Assembly: GCA_020633955.1 (NCBI GenBank)
Contig: JACKCP010000026.1
Coordinates: 1 to 19,089 of the forward strand
Source of the DNA: Desulfobacteraceae bacterium
GTDB lineage: Bacteria > Desulfobacterota > Desulfobacteria > Desulfobacterales > JACKCP01
DNA: 19,089 nucleotides
Reading direction: 5' to 3'
The translations under genes were made by a program, and so were the position numbers. A model generated the notes under the pieces. The model worked only from the letters and a program-made list of their open reading frames with translations. It had not been told where the DNA came from and made no database searches. Positions 1-8,574 of this stretch are shown in pieces (positions within the stretch are counted from its first letter, which is position 1; every line of letters starts with the position of its first letter).

Positions 1-1057
1 TCACTGAAACTGGAATTTTCTGCCAGTATTTTACCATGCCGCCGAATTTTGATTTTTCAGACTCCAAGCTGCTGTTTTCCATGGAAAAATTGTACCAGAA
101 AAGTTTTTCTGGTTTTGCGCCCCATTTTTTCTTGAATTTAAAAGTGTTGTCCAAAGGTGCTGACCTTCCGAAATCAAAAAGCTCATACCTGTTTAAGCAG
201 GCATACTCCAGCATTTTCCAGTACTGGAATATATTTGTGTTCAAATGTCTGTATTCCTTTAATGAAGACGCCCACGGGTTTGAAAGAGTTTTTTTATGCC
301 CGATTGTAAATATACAGGCCAAAGCTTTTTTTTCTTGATAAACAATTCCAATTCTTGCTTTTTCGTTAAACAGCTCAAGTATATTTTCAAAAAGACTTTT
401 TGAGTGCACAGGAGAACCAAGGTCTCTCATATTTACACTGAAAATTGAATAAAAATCATCTAAAAGCTCTTTTCCCCCGATTTTAAACTTAAGGTTTTCT
501 CTGAAAGGTTTTTTTATGTCATTTTTAAATTTTGATTTGTAGGAATTAAAAAGATATGTCGATTTTTGGGGAAGATTTAAAACCATTCTTGCTTTGTCAC
601 TTGAAGTATTTTTTATAAAATACTCTTTTTTTTCAAATTTACCTTTATTAAAAATTGCTTCATTTAAATATTCAGACCCGTTTTTTTCTCTTATTTCAAG
701 ACAGTCTGCTTTAAGCTTTTTAAAAAGTTCAATGGAAAATTCAAGCAGTTTTTTTTCTGTTTCAATATTATCTGCAAGAACTCCTCCAATATCAAAATAA
801 GGAAGAGATATTAGTTTTTTGCCAAAAATCAGGTTTTTTAAATATGCAAGAGGTAAAATGCCCCTTATTTTTCCATTATTATCAACGGCTTTAAGATAAT
901 ATGTTTTATGGCCGTAGGTTTTTTCAATAATTTGTTTCCATTCAAAAAAATGATATAGATTTGAGTTTTTGTTTTTAAGAACAAAATCATTCCATGAATT
1001 CTTGTCTTTTTTGGAACAGAGTTCAATTGAAACAGGAATTGAGAGCTGAAAATTCAT
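1..1057 (-). CDS. FemAB-like GNAT-fold protein of the XrtA/PEP-CTERM locus (3' end beyond the window)
   Basis: Seen: an open minus-strand frame of 352 codons starts at ATG 1057 and is still open at base 1. It translates to a FemAB-type protein. A conserved block near residues 285-315 contains FDFGRS followed by FKFKKKWGAKPE, the hallmark of the FemAB-related family found in exosortase loci (TIGR03019-type). Known: FemAB proteins are acyl/aminoacyl transferases with two GNAT-like folds. The substrate of the PEP-CTERM subfamily is not established. The start lies inside the deacetylase gene (35-base overlap, other frame) and has no clear ribosome binding site, so translation is probably coupled to the upstream gene. 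The family is usually about 330-360 residues, so only a short C-terminal piece should be missing. I am confident of the family and not of the substrate. Confidence 0.88.
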   Translation of the reverse strand, partial: MNFQLSIPVSIELCSKKDKNSWNDFVLKNKNSNLYHFFEWKQIIEKTYGHKTYYLKAVDNNGKIRGILPLAYLKNLIFGKKLISLPYFDIGGVLADNIETEKKLLEFSIELFKKLKADCLEIREKNGSEYLNEAIFNKGKFEKKEYFIKNTSSDKARMVLNLPQKSTYLFNSYKSKFKNDIKKPFRENLKFKIGGKELLDDFYSIFSVNMRDLGSPVHSKSLFENILELFNEKARIGIVYQEKKALACIFTIGHKKTLSNPWASSLKEYRHLNTNIFQYWKMLEYACLNRYELFDFGRSAPLDNTFKFKKKWGAKPEKLFWYNFSMENSSLESEKSKFGGMVKYWQKIPVSV

Positions 1058-1880
1058 AATTTTTAAAAGACTTTATTATTGAGTTTAATTTCATTTCTGT
1101 TTTATCAAGATTTATATAGTGCCTGAACTTAAATCCTCTTGAAGCTTCAGTTACCCTTGGCTGATCTGGATCAAACTCCCAGGGGTGTGCATAAAATACA
1201 AAGGCATTATCCTTTTTTAAGACACTTTTCATACCTGCCTTGAAAAAAGCCGTTGGGAAAAGTCTGAAATAACCTCCTCCGCCAAGAGGAACAATTTGAT
1301 TTCCTATTGAAAGGTTACTTAAAGGTATTTCATAAAAGTTATCTGAAACTTCAAACAAAAAATCTCGTTTTTTCCATGACGATATATCAAGCTTTCCATA
1401 TCTTCCATGCATTGAAAAATTATTGTAGCTTGAGTCATATACATAACCGGCTTTTTTTATTGTTTCCAATATTTTATTTGTAACAGCAAAACTTGGAGCT
1501 CTGTAACCTGTAACAGGTTTATTTATTAAAGACTCAAGTTTTTCCCTGCTTTTTTGGAGATCATATAAAAGTTCATTTTCATTTAACTTTGTGCAAAGCT
1601 CATGGTTATAACCATGCGATGCAACTTCATGTCCTCTTTTATCAATTTCTTTTACAAGATCGGGAACAATATCTGCCAGCCAGCCTAAAATAAAAAAAGT
1701 CCCTTTTACCTTAAAAGAAAAAGAGTCAAGAATATCTAAAACTTTTATTGTGTTGGTAAAAACTCTTAAATCACGTTCTTTCCATGATGAAAAACTTATA
1801 TTTTGCTTAAAGTTTTCTACCTGAAACCAGTCTTCAACATCAAAGGTTAGAAATATTTTTTTTCTTAATTCACTGGACAT
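1023..1880 (-). CDS. Polysaccharide deacetylase, PEP-CTERM locus subfamily (with DUF3473)
   Basis: Seen: 285 residues with a NodB-type carbohydrate esterase 4 domain. Motif 1 is TFDVEDW at residues 12-18 (D14 and D17). Motif 2 is SHGYNH at 88-93, with the two metal-binding histidines H89 and H93. Motif 3 is GYRAPSF at 125-131. The C-terminal part has GGGYFRLFP (200-209) and YAHPWEFD (230-237), typical of the DUF3473 extension in the exosortase-locus subfamily (TIGR03006-type). No signal peptide is visible. Likely role: metal-dependent removal of acetyl groups from an amino sugar of the locus exopolysaccharide or a precursor. It starts with ATG two bases after the xrtA stop, and its 3' end overlaps the FemAB-like gene by 35 bases, so the three genes are almost surely co-transcribed. 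Confidence 0.93.
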   Translation of the reverse strand: MSSELRKKIFLTFDVEDWFQVENFKQNISFSSWKERDLRVFTNTIKVLDILDSFSFKVKGTFFILGWLADIVPDLVKEIDKRGHEVASHGYNHELCTKLNENELLYDLQKSREKLESLINKPVTGYRAPSFAVTNKILETIKKAGYVYDSSYNNFSMHGRYGKLDISSWKKRDFLFEVSDNFYEIPLSNLSIGNQIVPLGGGGYFRLFPTAFFKAGMKSVLKKDNAFVFYAHPWEFDPDQPRVTEASRGFKFRHYINLDKTEMKLNSIIKSFKNYEFSALNSCFN

Positions 1881-1882
1881 AT

Positions 1883-2728
1883 TTATGCTTTTTTAAATTT
1901 TTCAATAAAAGTAAGAAGAATATAAACAAGATATGTGAAACAAAGAGCCACACCAAACACAACAATTCCAGACATATCATGCAAAATGCCGTGTGCTGTT
2001 TCAGGACTGATATAAACCGCTGCAAAAGCTGTAATTATAAGTCTTAATATATTAACTGCAACTGCAATTGGAATTGCTGAAAAAAACAGAATCCATTTAC
2101 TGATATTTTTCAATGGAGAAATATATGCGAAAGCACCGCTTAAAGCCAGAAGCGAAGTAAGTGATCTCAAGCCTGAGCATGCATCAACAACTTCAAGGCT
2201 TGTGTTTACTAGATGTAAAACATTTCCTTCTCTTAAAACTGAAAGACCAAGCATCTGCACAATATTTGAAGCACCTGCTGCGGCAAAAAGCTGGAGAGGA
2301 AAGGCAAGCTTATTCCAGATTATTGCAGGAATTGGAACCATTAAAAAAAGATATAAAACAGGAATTAATACTTTTTTGAAAATGGAAATCCCCAAAAAAT
2401 ATATAACAAGACCCGCAATAGTTATTATCATTGAAACACGCATTACAAAAAGCTCTGCTCCAAGATTTCCTGCAATGTGGCCAAGCATACCAAAAAAGAT
2501 AACAATAATTCCAAAATTTGAAGTTTTTATTTCTGCTTTTTTAAGTTCTTCAAGTTTAAACCAGATCATATAAGCAGAAATAAACGGAATTAAAAAACCA
2601 TGCGAAAAATTATCGTCTATTGACCAGTCTTTTACAAGTTTTAGAATTGTATTGAAAAAAACCGCACAAAAAACCGCTGTAATTATTGCAGATTGAACAA
2701 TAACTTCTTTTTTAAAATTTAATTTCAT
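1883..2728 (-). CDS. xrtA: Exosortase A (XrtA/EpsH family)
   Basis: Seen: 281 residues, very hydrophobic, about eight membrane segments. The cysteine active-site motif is VVDACSGLRS (C184). The conserved arginine is in AVNILRL (R229), and the conserved histidine is in ETAHGILHD (H246 or H250). These make the Cys/Arg/His set of exosortases. Known: exosortases are inner-membrane transpeptidase-like enzymes that process proteins with a C-terminal PEP-CTERM signal, in bacteria that also make exopolysaccharide. The surrounding gene families (EpsB-type transferase, autokinase, export protein, deacetylase, FemAB) point to subtype XrtA rather than XrtB or XrtC. In many XrtA proteins an EpsI domain is fused at the C-terminus. 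Here the protein ends after the exosortase domain, and EpsI is a separate gene upstream that overlaps by four bases (ATGA). No PEP-CTERM substrate is encoded in the window. Confidence 0.95.
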   Translation of the reverse strand: MKLNFKKEVIVQSAIITAVFCAVFFNTILKLVKDWSIDDNFSHGFLIPFISAYMIWFKLEELKKAEIKTSNFGIIVIFFGMLGHIAGNLGAELFVMRVSMIITIAGLVIYFLGISIFKKVLIPVLYLFLMVPIPAIIWNKLAFPLQLFAAAGASNIVQMLGLSVLREGNVLHLVNTSLEVVDACSGLRSLTSLLALSGAFAYISPLKNISKWILFFSAIPIAVAVNILRLIITAFAAVYISPETAHGILHDMSGIVVFGVALCFTYLVYILLTFIEKFKKA

Positions 2729-3357
2729 GAGGGAATATACTCTTTTAAATATGGATAAATATCTTTTGTAAACTCTTTTAAGGTTTCAAGTGTTTTTTCT
2801 CTTGTTTCATTCACAGGAGATATAAGTCTTACAAAAGAACCATCTGTTCTTCTTTTTGTTACTGAATCATAAACAAGCCAGATTTTCTGCCAGTATTCGG
2901 AAGATATGATTCTGCCCCTTGATTGAAACCAGTACAGTACTATCTGCTCCTCACTGTCTTTTTTAAGGTTAAGCCTTATTACCTTGATTTTTTTGCTATT
3001 TTTTAAAATTATTTCTTCAAGCCCAGAGTTTACGATATTCCAGCCTGAGCCAGGCATGCAGTTTTTTGGGGAGTGAATCAGATCGCCTTCTTTCTGGCTT
3101 CTGTAAAAACCTATATACAACTGAACATATCTGTTTTCAGAATTTTTGTAATGAGCAAGAACAGAGTCATCAACACCAAGGATATCGTAAACTTTTTGAT
3201 CGAAAAAATCCTTTTTTCCATTCCATTGTCCAATCTTAAGAGGAAAATCAGAAAAAGATTTTTCCGGAGCAATAACTTCTGATCTGTTTGCAAAATTCAA
3301 AGTTAAAAAGGCCAGAATCATAATAGAAGATGCAATAATTATCTTTTTAAATTTCAT
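2725..3357 (-). CDS. epsI: EpsI family exosortase-associated protein
   Basis: Seen: 210 residues. A single N-terminal hydrophobic segment (about residues 5-24) could be a signal anchor, followed by a periplasmic-type domain. The family signature SPKNCMPGSGW lies near residues 95-107, with a conserved cysteine (C100 region). The family is EpsI/DUF3485 (TIGR02914-type). Known: EpsI occurs as a stand-alone protein or fused to the C-terminus of the exosortase. It is needed for exopolysaccharide production in Methylobacillus, but its biochemical activity is unclear. Its stop codon overlaps the xrtA start by four bases, which suggests translational coupling. Gene order is EpsI before XrtA, the reverse of the domain order in the fused proteins. 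Confidence 0.93.
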   Translation of the reverse strand: MKFKKIIIASSIMILAFLTLNFANRSEVIAPEKSFSDFPLKIGQWNGKKDFFDQKVYDILGVDDSVLAHYKNSENRYVQLYIGFYRSQKEGDLIHSPKNCMPGSGWNIVNSGLEEIILKNSKKIKVIRLNLKKDSEEQIVLYWFQSRGRIISSEYWQKIWLVYDSVTKRRTDGSFVRLISPVNETREKTLETLKEFTKDIYPYLKEYIPS

Positions 3358-3400
3358 AAAATTATGCTTATTCTTTAAATTGTTAACTGAATACTAAATC

Positions 3401-4684
3401 TTAAACTGGTCCGTCATTTTCAGTATCAATCCTTGGAGTAACTGAAGGACCTATGCTTATTGAAATTCCGGCCTTGTTTTCTTCATAATCACCGCGTGAT
3501 TTTGCGTCTGTATCAAATTTTGTATATGAATAATATATTTTTGAATTCAGCCATTTAAATACAGTCCAGCTTAACCCTGTGCCAATATCAAGGGTATTGT
3601 CCTTTCTTTCCGAAATTTCTTCCTTAAAATCCTGGATCTTGTACGAACCTGTAAAATCAAGTGAAACTCTCCGTGTCAGAAGATAACTATAATTGAATCC
3701 GCCCTGATAATAGATATTGAAGCCAAGACTTGCCACATCCTCACTTGTTTCTTCATAACCGCTTGAGGCGTATACAGATAAGGAGCTTCTTTTGCTGAAG
3801 TCAAAAAATTTATAAATATCTGCATCAACAAAAAGATCGTTGGAATCTTCCTGATCACTGTATTTATTAAATAAAACACCAAAACCAAGTGATGCTCTTG
3901 AGGTTTCGCTGAGATTCCAGTCAAAACCTGCTGAAGGATTATATGTCTGGTGGGTTTCATCGTCTTCTATGGAGTATGACTGAGTATAGGCCAGATACGT
4001 ATCAAAATGCTTTGTTATTTTTCTTGAAAACTTGATGTTGCCCGTATATGTATCTTTATCATCCCGGTCATTTTCATATGTGGTTTTTTCAGCTGCAAAA
4101 CCTGCACTGTAGCCGTATTTTACATTAAACCAATGATTTATAAATGTATTCACCTTATATGTTTTATGCTCATCCTGATTTTCTGCTTCATAACTGTCGC
4201 CTGTAAATGAACAGCTTATGCCTATAGAGCTGTTTTCTGCAAATCGATTGCTTGCTCCAAACACGGCGGAATATGTATCCTGATCTTCCCAGAAACCAGT
4301 TCTGATACTTCTGTTTTTGCTTCTTGAAAAGGTATTTGAGAAATTAATATCTGTAAATTTGGTTATATTAAACAATGAATTAAGGCTAAATGAATGTTCC
4401 ATGGAATCATTGTCATCATGCCTGTGACTGTCTACATAAGAAGGGCTGTAAAAAACTCCAACTTTAGAAGTTCTTGTTTCTGAATTAAGTGCAAGACTTA
4501 AACTGTATTTTGTTGAAAAATCTTCTTCCTTGTCTTTGCTGAACTCATCCTGATTATAATTATCAGTATAATCTTCAGATACAGAAAAGCCGGGGGTAAA
4601 GGTTGTCAAGGCTTCACACTTCAAGGAAAAGGCAAAAAAAATAATAATCAGGAAAAAATACTTTTTATTCACTTTAAAAACCAT
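3401..4684 (-). CDS. Outer-membrane beta-barrel protein, PEP-CTERM system-associated (TIGR03016-type)
   Basis: Seen: 427 residues from ATG 4684. A signal peptide (basic start, hydrophobic stretch, probable cut after CEA) is followed by many alternating polar/aromatic strands (for example SLSLALNSETRT and NTLDIGTGLSW) with Asp/Glu/Lys-rich turns, the look of a large beta barrel. The position between the export protein and the exosortase genes matches the PEP-CTERM-associated outer-membrane family. An in-frame TTG at 4702 would add six residues and overlap the upstream gene. I prefer the ATG, which sits four bases after that gene's stop codon and directly before the signal peptide. Likely role: outer-membrane component of polysaccharide export or secretion, with no known activity. 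The family name is based on context as well as sequence. Confidence 0.8.
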   Translation of the reverse strand: MVFKVNKKYFFLIIIFFAFSLKCEALTTFTPGFSVSEDYTDNYNQDEFSKDKEEDFSTKYSLSLALNSETRTSKVGVFYSPSYVDSHRHDDNDSMEHSFSLNSLFNITKFTDINFSNTFSRSKNRSIRTGFWEDQDTYSAVFGASNRFAENSSIGISCSFTGDSYEAENQDEHKTYKVNTFINHWFNVKYGYSAGFAAEKTTYENDRDDKDTYTGNIKFSRKITKHFDTYLAYTQSYSIEDDETHQTYNPSAGFDWNLSETSRASLGFGVLFNKYSDQEDSNDLFVDADIYKFFDFSKRSSLSVYASSGYEETSEDVASLGFNIYYQGGFNYSYLLTRRVSLDFTGSYKIQDFKEEISERKDNTLDIGTGLSWTVFKWLNSKIYYSYTKFDTDAKSRGDYEENKAGISISIGPSVTPRIDTENDGPV

Positions 4685-4688
4685 CCGG

Positions 4689-5270
4689 CTAAGGTACAAC
4701 AATTATATCATCTGCTTTTACAGGAATATTTTTAGACATATCCCCTTTTACAATGTCTTTGTAATTGATCACTATTTTTTCTTCCACTCCTTTATCATAC
4801 CTGAAAAGAAGTATTTCTTTTTTGGATGCCCATTCTGTAAAGCCTCCTGCAAGGGCAAAGGCCTGCATTACGCTTAAACTTTTTAAAATGGGATATTCAC
4901 CGGTTTTGGCAATTTCACCAAGAATATAAAATTTTTTACTTGCAGAATCCAAAAGTGTGACTGTTACAGTAGGAGATTCAACAAATTCGCCAAGTTTTTT
5001 CTGAATTATGTCTTTGAGCTCCATTGTTGTAAGCCCTGAGGCCTGAATATCATCAAGAAGAGGAAATGTGATTCTGCCGTCAAGCCTTACCCTTGCAGCA
5101 TCTATTGTAAGATCAGGTTCTTTCCATACATTAATGTTTAAAACATCGCCTTCACCAATAAGATATTTAACTTCTACAATCTTATCTTCATCCGAAAAAG
5201 CAACCATAGGAAAAATTAAAACAAGAAATACTATAAACGAACAAATTCCTGAAAATTTTTTAGAAAGCAC
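4689..5270 (-). CDS. Polysaccharide biosynthesis/export protein (Wza-like, PEP-CTERM system-associated)
   Basis: Seen: 193 residues. An N-terminal signal peptide probably cuts after VAFS (near residue 26). There is no lipobox cysteine at the cut site, unlike many Wza proteins. The polysaccharide export domain follows, with YLIGEGDVLNINVWKEPDL (about residues 36-54), DGRITFPLL and SPTVTVTLLD. An SLBB-like part begins at FYILGEIAKTGEYPI (113-127). Known: such proteins form the periplasmic/outer-membrane channel for export of capsule or exopolysaccharide. The length (about 190) matches the short PEP-CTERM-associated subfamily (TIGR03027-type) and not full-length Wza. The start is GTG, preceded by AAAAGG eight bases upstream, a good ribosome binding site that decides the start. 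Confidence 0.92.
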   Translation of the reverse strand: MLSKKFSGICSFIVFLVLIFPMVAFSDEDKIVEVKYLIGEGDVLNINVWKEPDLTIDAARVRLDGRITFPLLDDIQASGLTTMELKDIIQKKLGEFVESPTVTVTLLDSASKKFYILGEIAKTGEYPILKSLSVMQAFALAGGFTEWASKKEILLFRYDKGVEEKIVINYKDIVKGDMSKNIPVKADDIIVVP

Positions 5271-5309
5271 TTTTTTTTCCTTTTAAATTTTGAATGGTTT
5301 TTTACAGCT

Positions 5310-6701
5310 TTATCTCGAACCGCGTCCAAACAATACAATTTTCACTGTTCTTATTAAAATGAACAGATCAAGGGTTGTTGTCATGTTTTTTATATAAAAA
5401 AGTTCATAATTAAGCTTTTCCATTGAATCTTCAACTGTTGCTGCATAATCAAATGAAATCTGGGCCCACCCTGTAAGACCTGGTTTTACAAGAAATCTTT
5501 GTCCGTAAAATGGAATGTCTTTTTCAAGATTGTCTGTAAAATGCTTTCTCTCCGGCCTTGGACCCACAAGACTCATCTCGCCCTTCAAAACATTCCAGAG
5601 CTGGGGAAGTTCATCTATCCTGAATTTTCTTATAAATTTACCAATTTTTGTAATTCTTGGGTCATCTTCGCCTGCCCACACTGGTCCGGTAGCCTTTTCA
5701 GCATCATTTACCATTGATCTGAATTTATGCATCATAAACTCTTTTTTATTTTTCCCTACCCTGTCCTGTGAAAAAATGACCGGCCCTTTTGAGTCAATTT
5801 TTATTAAAAAAGCAATTAAAATCATAAAGGGAAAAAGCAAAGTCAGCATTGCAACTGAACCAAATATATCTGTCAGTCTTTTTAAAAATTTTCTTGTTAA
5901 TGATTTTTTAAAACCTTCTGAAAAAATAAGCCATGAAGGGTTTATTTTATCAACCAGAATCTTTCCTGTAAGCTGCTCATAAAATGAAAATCCATTTATT
6001 ACTTCCAGTCCCGCACTTCTGCACTGAACAAGCTCTCTAAAGGGGAAAGAACCTCTTTGTTCCTTCATGGCAACAACTATTTTTTTTATTTTTCCAGATG
6101 TCGCAGTATTGTATAGATTGTTTATATTGTAATAAAAAGTAACGCTCTCACCGAATTTTTCTATATCATTATCACCTGAATCAGGAAAAACAGCCTTAAC
6201 ATTATAGCCGCAGTCTATTGTTTCTGTTATTTTTTTATAGATATCAAATGAAAGGTCACTCGAACCCACAAGAACAATATCTTCGTTAAAGGTACCCTTT
6301 GATAAAATTCCAAGATAGAAAAAACGCCAGCCTGTGATAAAAATTATAAGAACAAGAATACTTGATACATAAACATATTCATCAATTATTGCCATTGGAA
6401 AGGCATAGTAAACAGCAGCAAGTAAAATTGATGCAATTCCAAGTGACTGCAAAAGCCTTATGGACATTTCGGTCATGGTTTTCACAAGCTGAAAGTCATA
6501 TAAATCATTATAATACAGGCATATTACGCATATTGTTGTTGCAAAAATTATTTTTAAAACCAGAAGTGCATCAAAAAGATAGGAAGGAGAAACAGTTAAA
6601 AAAACAGACAGCGCAAGAAAAGTACAAAAAATAACAAAACCTTCAAGCACAAAGAACAAAACATTGCGTATTGGAAAATATTGTCTTAATAATTTCAGCA
6701 T
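5310..6701 (-). CDS. EpsB-type initiating sugar transferase (TIGR03013 family, XrtA/PEP-CTERM system)
   Basis: Seen: 463 residues. The N-terminal half has four to five membrane segments (about 12-35, 45-65, 85-105, 110-130), followed by a nucleotide-binding-like region starting DIVLVGSSDL (141-150). The C-terminal half is a bacterial sugar transferase domain: KRLTDIFGS (274-282), FSQDRVGK (310-317), HKFRSM (325-330), DELPQLWNVLKGEMSLVGPRPE (363-384 region) and KPGLTGWAQI (406-415). Known: this polyprenyl-phosphate hexose-1-phosphate transferase class loads the first sugar onto undecaprenyl phosphate in the inner membrane and so starts repeat-unit synthesis. The kinase and chain-length genes lie immediately upstream in the same orientation (10-base gap), consistent with one operon. 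The sugar donor cannot be read from the sequence. Confidence 0.94.
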   Translation of the reverse strand: MLKLLRQYFPIRNVLFFVLEGFVIFCTFLALSVFLTVSPSYLFDALLVLKIIFATTICVICLYYNDLYDFQLVKTMTEMSIRLLQSLGIASILLAAVYYAFPMAIIDEYVYVSSILVLIIFITGWRFFYLGILSKGTFNEDIVLVGSSDLSFDIYKKITETIDCGYNVKAVFPDSGDNDIEKFGESVTFYYNINNLYNTATSGKIKKIVVAMKEQRGSFPFRELVQCRSAGLEVINGFSFYEQLTGKILVDKINPSWLIFSEGFKKSLTRKFLKRLTDIFGSVAMLTLLFPFMILIAFLIKIDSKGPVIFSQDRVGKNKKEFMMHKFRSMVNDAEKATGPVWAGEDDPRITKIGKFIRKFRIDELPQLWNVLKGEMSLVGPRPERKHFTDNLEKDIPFYGQRFLVKPGLTGWAQISFDYAATVEDSMEKLNYELFYIKNMTTTLDLFILIRTVKIVLFGRGSR

Positions 6702-6711
6702 CTTTTAAATA

Positions 6712-7608
6712 TCATCTCTTTTTTGTTTTTGAGTAATAGTAACGATTATTATAACCATACCCTGAACCAAAAATTCCTGTTGAAAAGTTTTTTACAACTC
6801 CTAAAATCTTTTCTTTTCCATAAATATCAATAATATCCTGAAGTCTTTCCTTTTTTGTATACCCCTGCCTTACAACAATAATAACTCCATCAACATATGT
6901 TGCCAGTGCATTTGCCTCGGAAGTCATGTAAGGCGGTGGAGAATCAATAATAATATATCTGTCGTCATATCTTGACTTCAGTTCATTAACAAGTTTTTTC
7001 ATTTGCTCTGAAGAAATCAGCTCGGAAGGATTTAAAGGAGACGGTCCAGAAGGTACAAGCGTAAGTTTTTTCAAGAAAGTTTTTACAAAAACAGACTTTA
7101 ACTCACACTGCCCGCTTAAATATGAAGAAAGTCCTCTTGAATTTTCTATTCCAAAAATCTCATGAACAGAAGGATCTCTTAAATCCGAGTCAAGAAGAAG
7201 AACATAATCGTCAATACTTACGGCAATGCTTACGGCAAGATTTGAGGCAACAAAGGATTTACCTTCTCCCTTGTCACTGCTTGTTACCATAATAGTTTTG
7301 GGAGGCTTTCCAGAGTCAGGAAACAGAATTGAGTTTTTTAAAAGCCTGAACTGCTCGGCTTCTGCAGAATGAGGCTTATTTACTGTAACCAGATTTTCAC
7401 AGACATTTTCTCTTTTTGAATAAAAAAGATCCTTATCATCATTGGAAACAGTTTCCTGGGTTTCATCATTTTTATCCTCAAAATCATCAACCGATAAATC
7501 CGGCGACATATCATTTTCTAAAATATCTAATTCCAGGTCCTGACCCGAACCAGAAATTTCAGTTGATTTCAATTCTGTTTTTTCAAGTGCCTTATAAATT
7601 TTACCCAC
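6712..7608 (-). CDS. Tyrosine autokinase of the XrtA exopolysaccharide locus (BY-kinase)
   Basis: Seen: 298 residues. The Walker A motif is SSDKGEGKS (110-118), Walker A' is VLLLDSDLRDP (136-145) and Walker B is YIIIDSPPP (218-225). The C-terminus is tyrosine-rich (GYGYNNRYYY, 283-292), the usual autophosphorylation cluster. Residues 20-65 are acidic and probably disordered. Known: bacterial tyrosine kinases act with a membrane chain-length partner to control polymerisation and export of polysaccharide. Here the kinase is a separate cytoplasmic protein and its Wzz-like partner is the gene just upstream. The start is GTG with GGAG seven bases upstream; the ATP-binding set is complete. If the partner is really broken (see the chain-length entries), the kinase may lack its activator. 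TIGR03018-type. Confidence 0.94.
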   Translation of the reverse strand: MGKIYKALEKTELKSTEISGSGQDLELDILENDMSPDLSVDDFEDKNDETQETVSNDDKDLFYSKRENVCENLVTVNKPHSAEAEQFRLLKNSILFPDSGKPPKTIMVTSSDKGEGKSFVASNLAVSIAVSIDDYVLLLDSDLRDPSVHEIFGIENSRGLSSYLSGQCELKSVFVKTFLKKLTLVPSGPSPLNPSELISSEQMKKLVNELKSRYDDRYIIIDSPPPYMTSEANALATYVDGVIIVVRQGYTKKERLQDIIDIYGKEKILGVVKNFSTGIFGSGYGYNNRYYYSKTKKR

Positions 7609-7631
7609 TTAAAACTCCGTATTCTATAATC

Positions 7632-8429
7632 TTAATAAGCTGATATAAAAGATTTTGCAATTGTTATGGTTTTATCTATACCGTAATAATGCAATATACC
7701 AAAACAACCTATTATCCCCAATGTATACATGGACAATAGCACAAAACCTGCAGCAGCTATTTTTTTCCTTATTCCGTCACCCGGCTTTTTCAAAGGAGCA
7801 ATTTCTGCAAGGATATTCAGCTCAAGATCTTCTATTTCTTCATTCGTTCTTATACGCGTGTCCATTATAAAAAGTAAAAAACACACTCCCCCTGAAAGTG
7901 CAGCACCAGCTCCGAAAAACAGGACAAACATTTTCTTAACATCAGGTGAAATGGGTTTTTCAGGAATCCTTGCATGATCAAGTATTCTGAACTGCTCCCC
8001 TTTTTGTTTTTTTTCCATATTTACTGAAATTTCAGCCTCAAGTTTACGATCCAGCAATGAATTATAAATTCCGTTAACATTATCATAATCCCTTTGAATA
8101 GCCTGAAGTTCCTGCTCTCTTTTTGGAGTATCCTCAACCCTTTTTTGATAAATTGCCATTGTTTTTTCAATTTTTTTAATATCTTTTTCAATTGCCTTTG
8201 CCTGATTTTCAGCTTCCTGTACTCTTGCTTTAATGCTTGCAAGCCCAAAATCCTCAACTGGAAAAGAATCTTCTTCAGTTTTTTCCTCTTCAGAAGTCTT
8301 TTCAGACTCAGCCTTTTCTTTTTCAGCTTTTATTTTTTTTTCTAGCTTTTCAATTCTTGCCGCAAGTTTTAGGACATCAGGGTGCTTATCAGTGTATTTA
8401 AGCAAAAGAATCTCCATTGATTCCTTCAT
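7632..8429 (-). CDS. C-terminal fragment of the exopolysaccharide chain-length determinant (Wzz/GNVR-type)
   Basis: Seen: an ORF of 265 residues starting inside the family's middle region: LLLKYTDKHPDVL, then a long Lys/Glu-rich coiled coil (residues about 22-120), EAEISVNMEKKQKGEQFRILDHARIPEKP (127-156 region), a membrane segment (about 165-188), and a second C-terminal hydrophobic segment (about 226-250). This is the second half of a PEP-CTERM-locus chain-length determinant (TIGR03007-type). It is in the same overall frame as the N-terminal fragment, but separated from it by stop codons. An in-frame ATG at 8417 has AAGGA just upstream, so the fragment could in principle be translated separately; that is inference. 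Lacking the N-terminal membrane segment, it would not be a normal Wzz protein by itself. Confidence 0.85.
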   Translation of the reverse strand: MKESMEILLLKYTDKHPDVLKLAARIEKLEKKIKAEKEKAESEKTSEEEKTEEDSFPVEDFGLASIKARVQEAENQAKAIEKDIKKIEKTMAIYQKRVEDTPKREQELQAIQRDYDNVNGIYNSLLDRKLEAEISVNMEKKQKGEQFRILDHARIPEKPISPDVKKMFVLFFGAGAALSGGVCFLLFIMDTRIRTNEEIEDLELNILAEIAPLKKPGDGIRKKIAAAGFVLLSMYTLGIIGCFGILHYYGIDKTITIAKSFISAY

Positions 8430-8574
8430 TTTGATAATTTTTCTTCATCTGCAGATACATAATCTTTCTCAAAAGCAAATGAATCAAGCAAAGGCATTTA
8501 GGTATTATTTTGAGATGCAGCCTGAGATTTTAGAACTGAAATTTCTTTTTCAACTCCAGAAGAGACGAACTTTT
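8430..8574 (-). pseudogene. Lesion zone splitting the chain-length determinant gene (two indels plus one stop)
   Basis: Seen: the N-terminal frame ends at TGA 8552-8550. Reading one frame over from about 8571 gives an open, family-like stretch (FVSSGVEKEISVLKSQ) that meets TAA at 8500-8498. It continues open (MPLLDSFAFEKDYVSADEEKLSK) to TGA beside the AAAA run at 8432-8429, where the original frame resumes in KESMEILLLKY. The gene therefore needs one frame change near 8571-8562, a read-through of one TAA, and a compensating change near 8432. Rejoined, the protein would be about 520 residues, the size expected of the family. This can be real decay or clustered sequencing errors; the in-frame TAA argues for real decay. 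Both frame changes lie at or next to A runs. Confidence 0.75.

Noticed and set aside
4685..4702. TTG start adding six residues to the outer-membrane protein
   Set aside because: The ATG at 4684 directly precedes the signal peptide and avoids a long overlap with the upstream gene.
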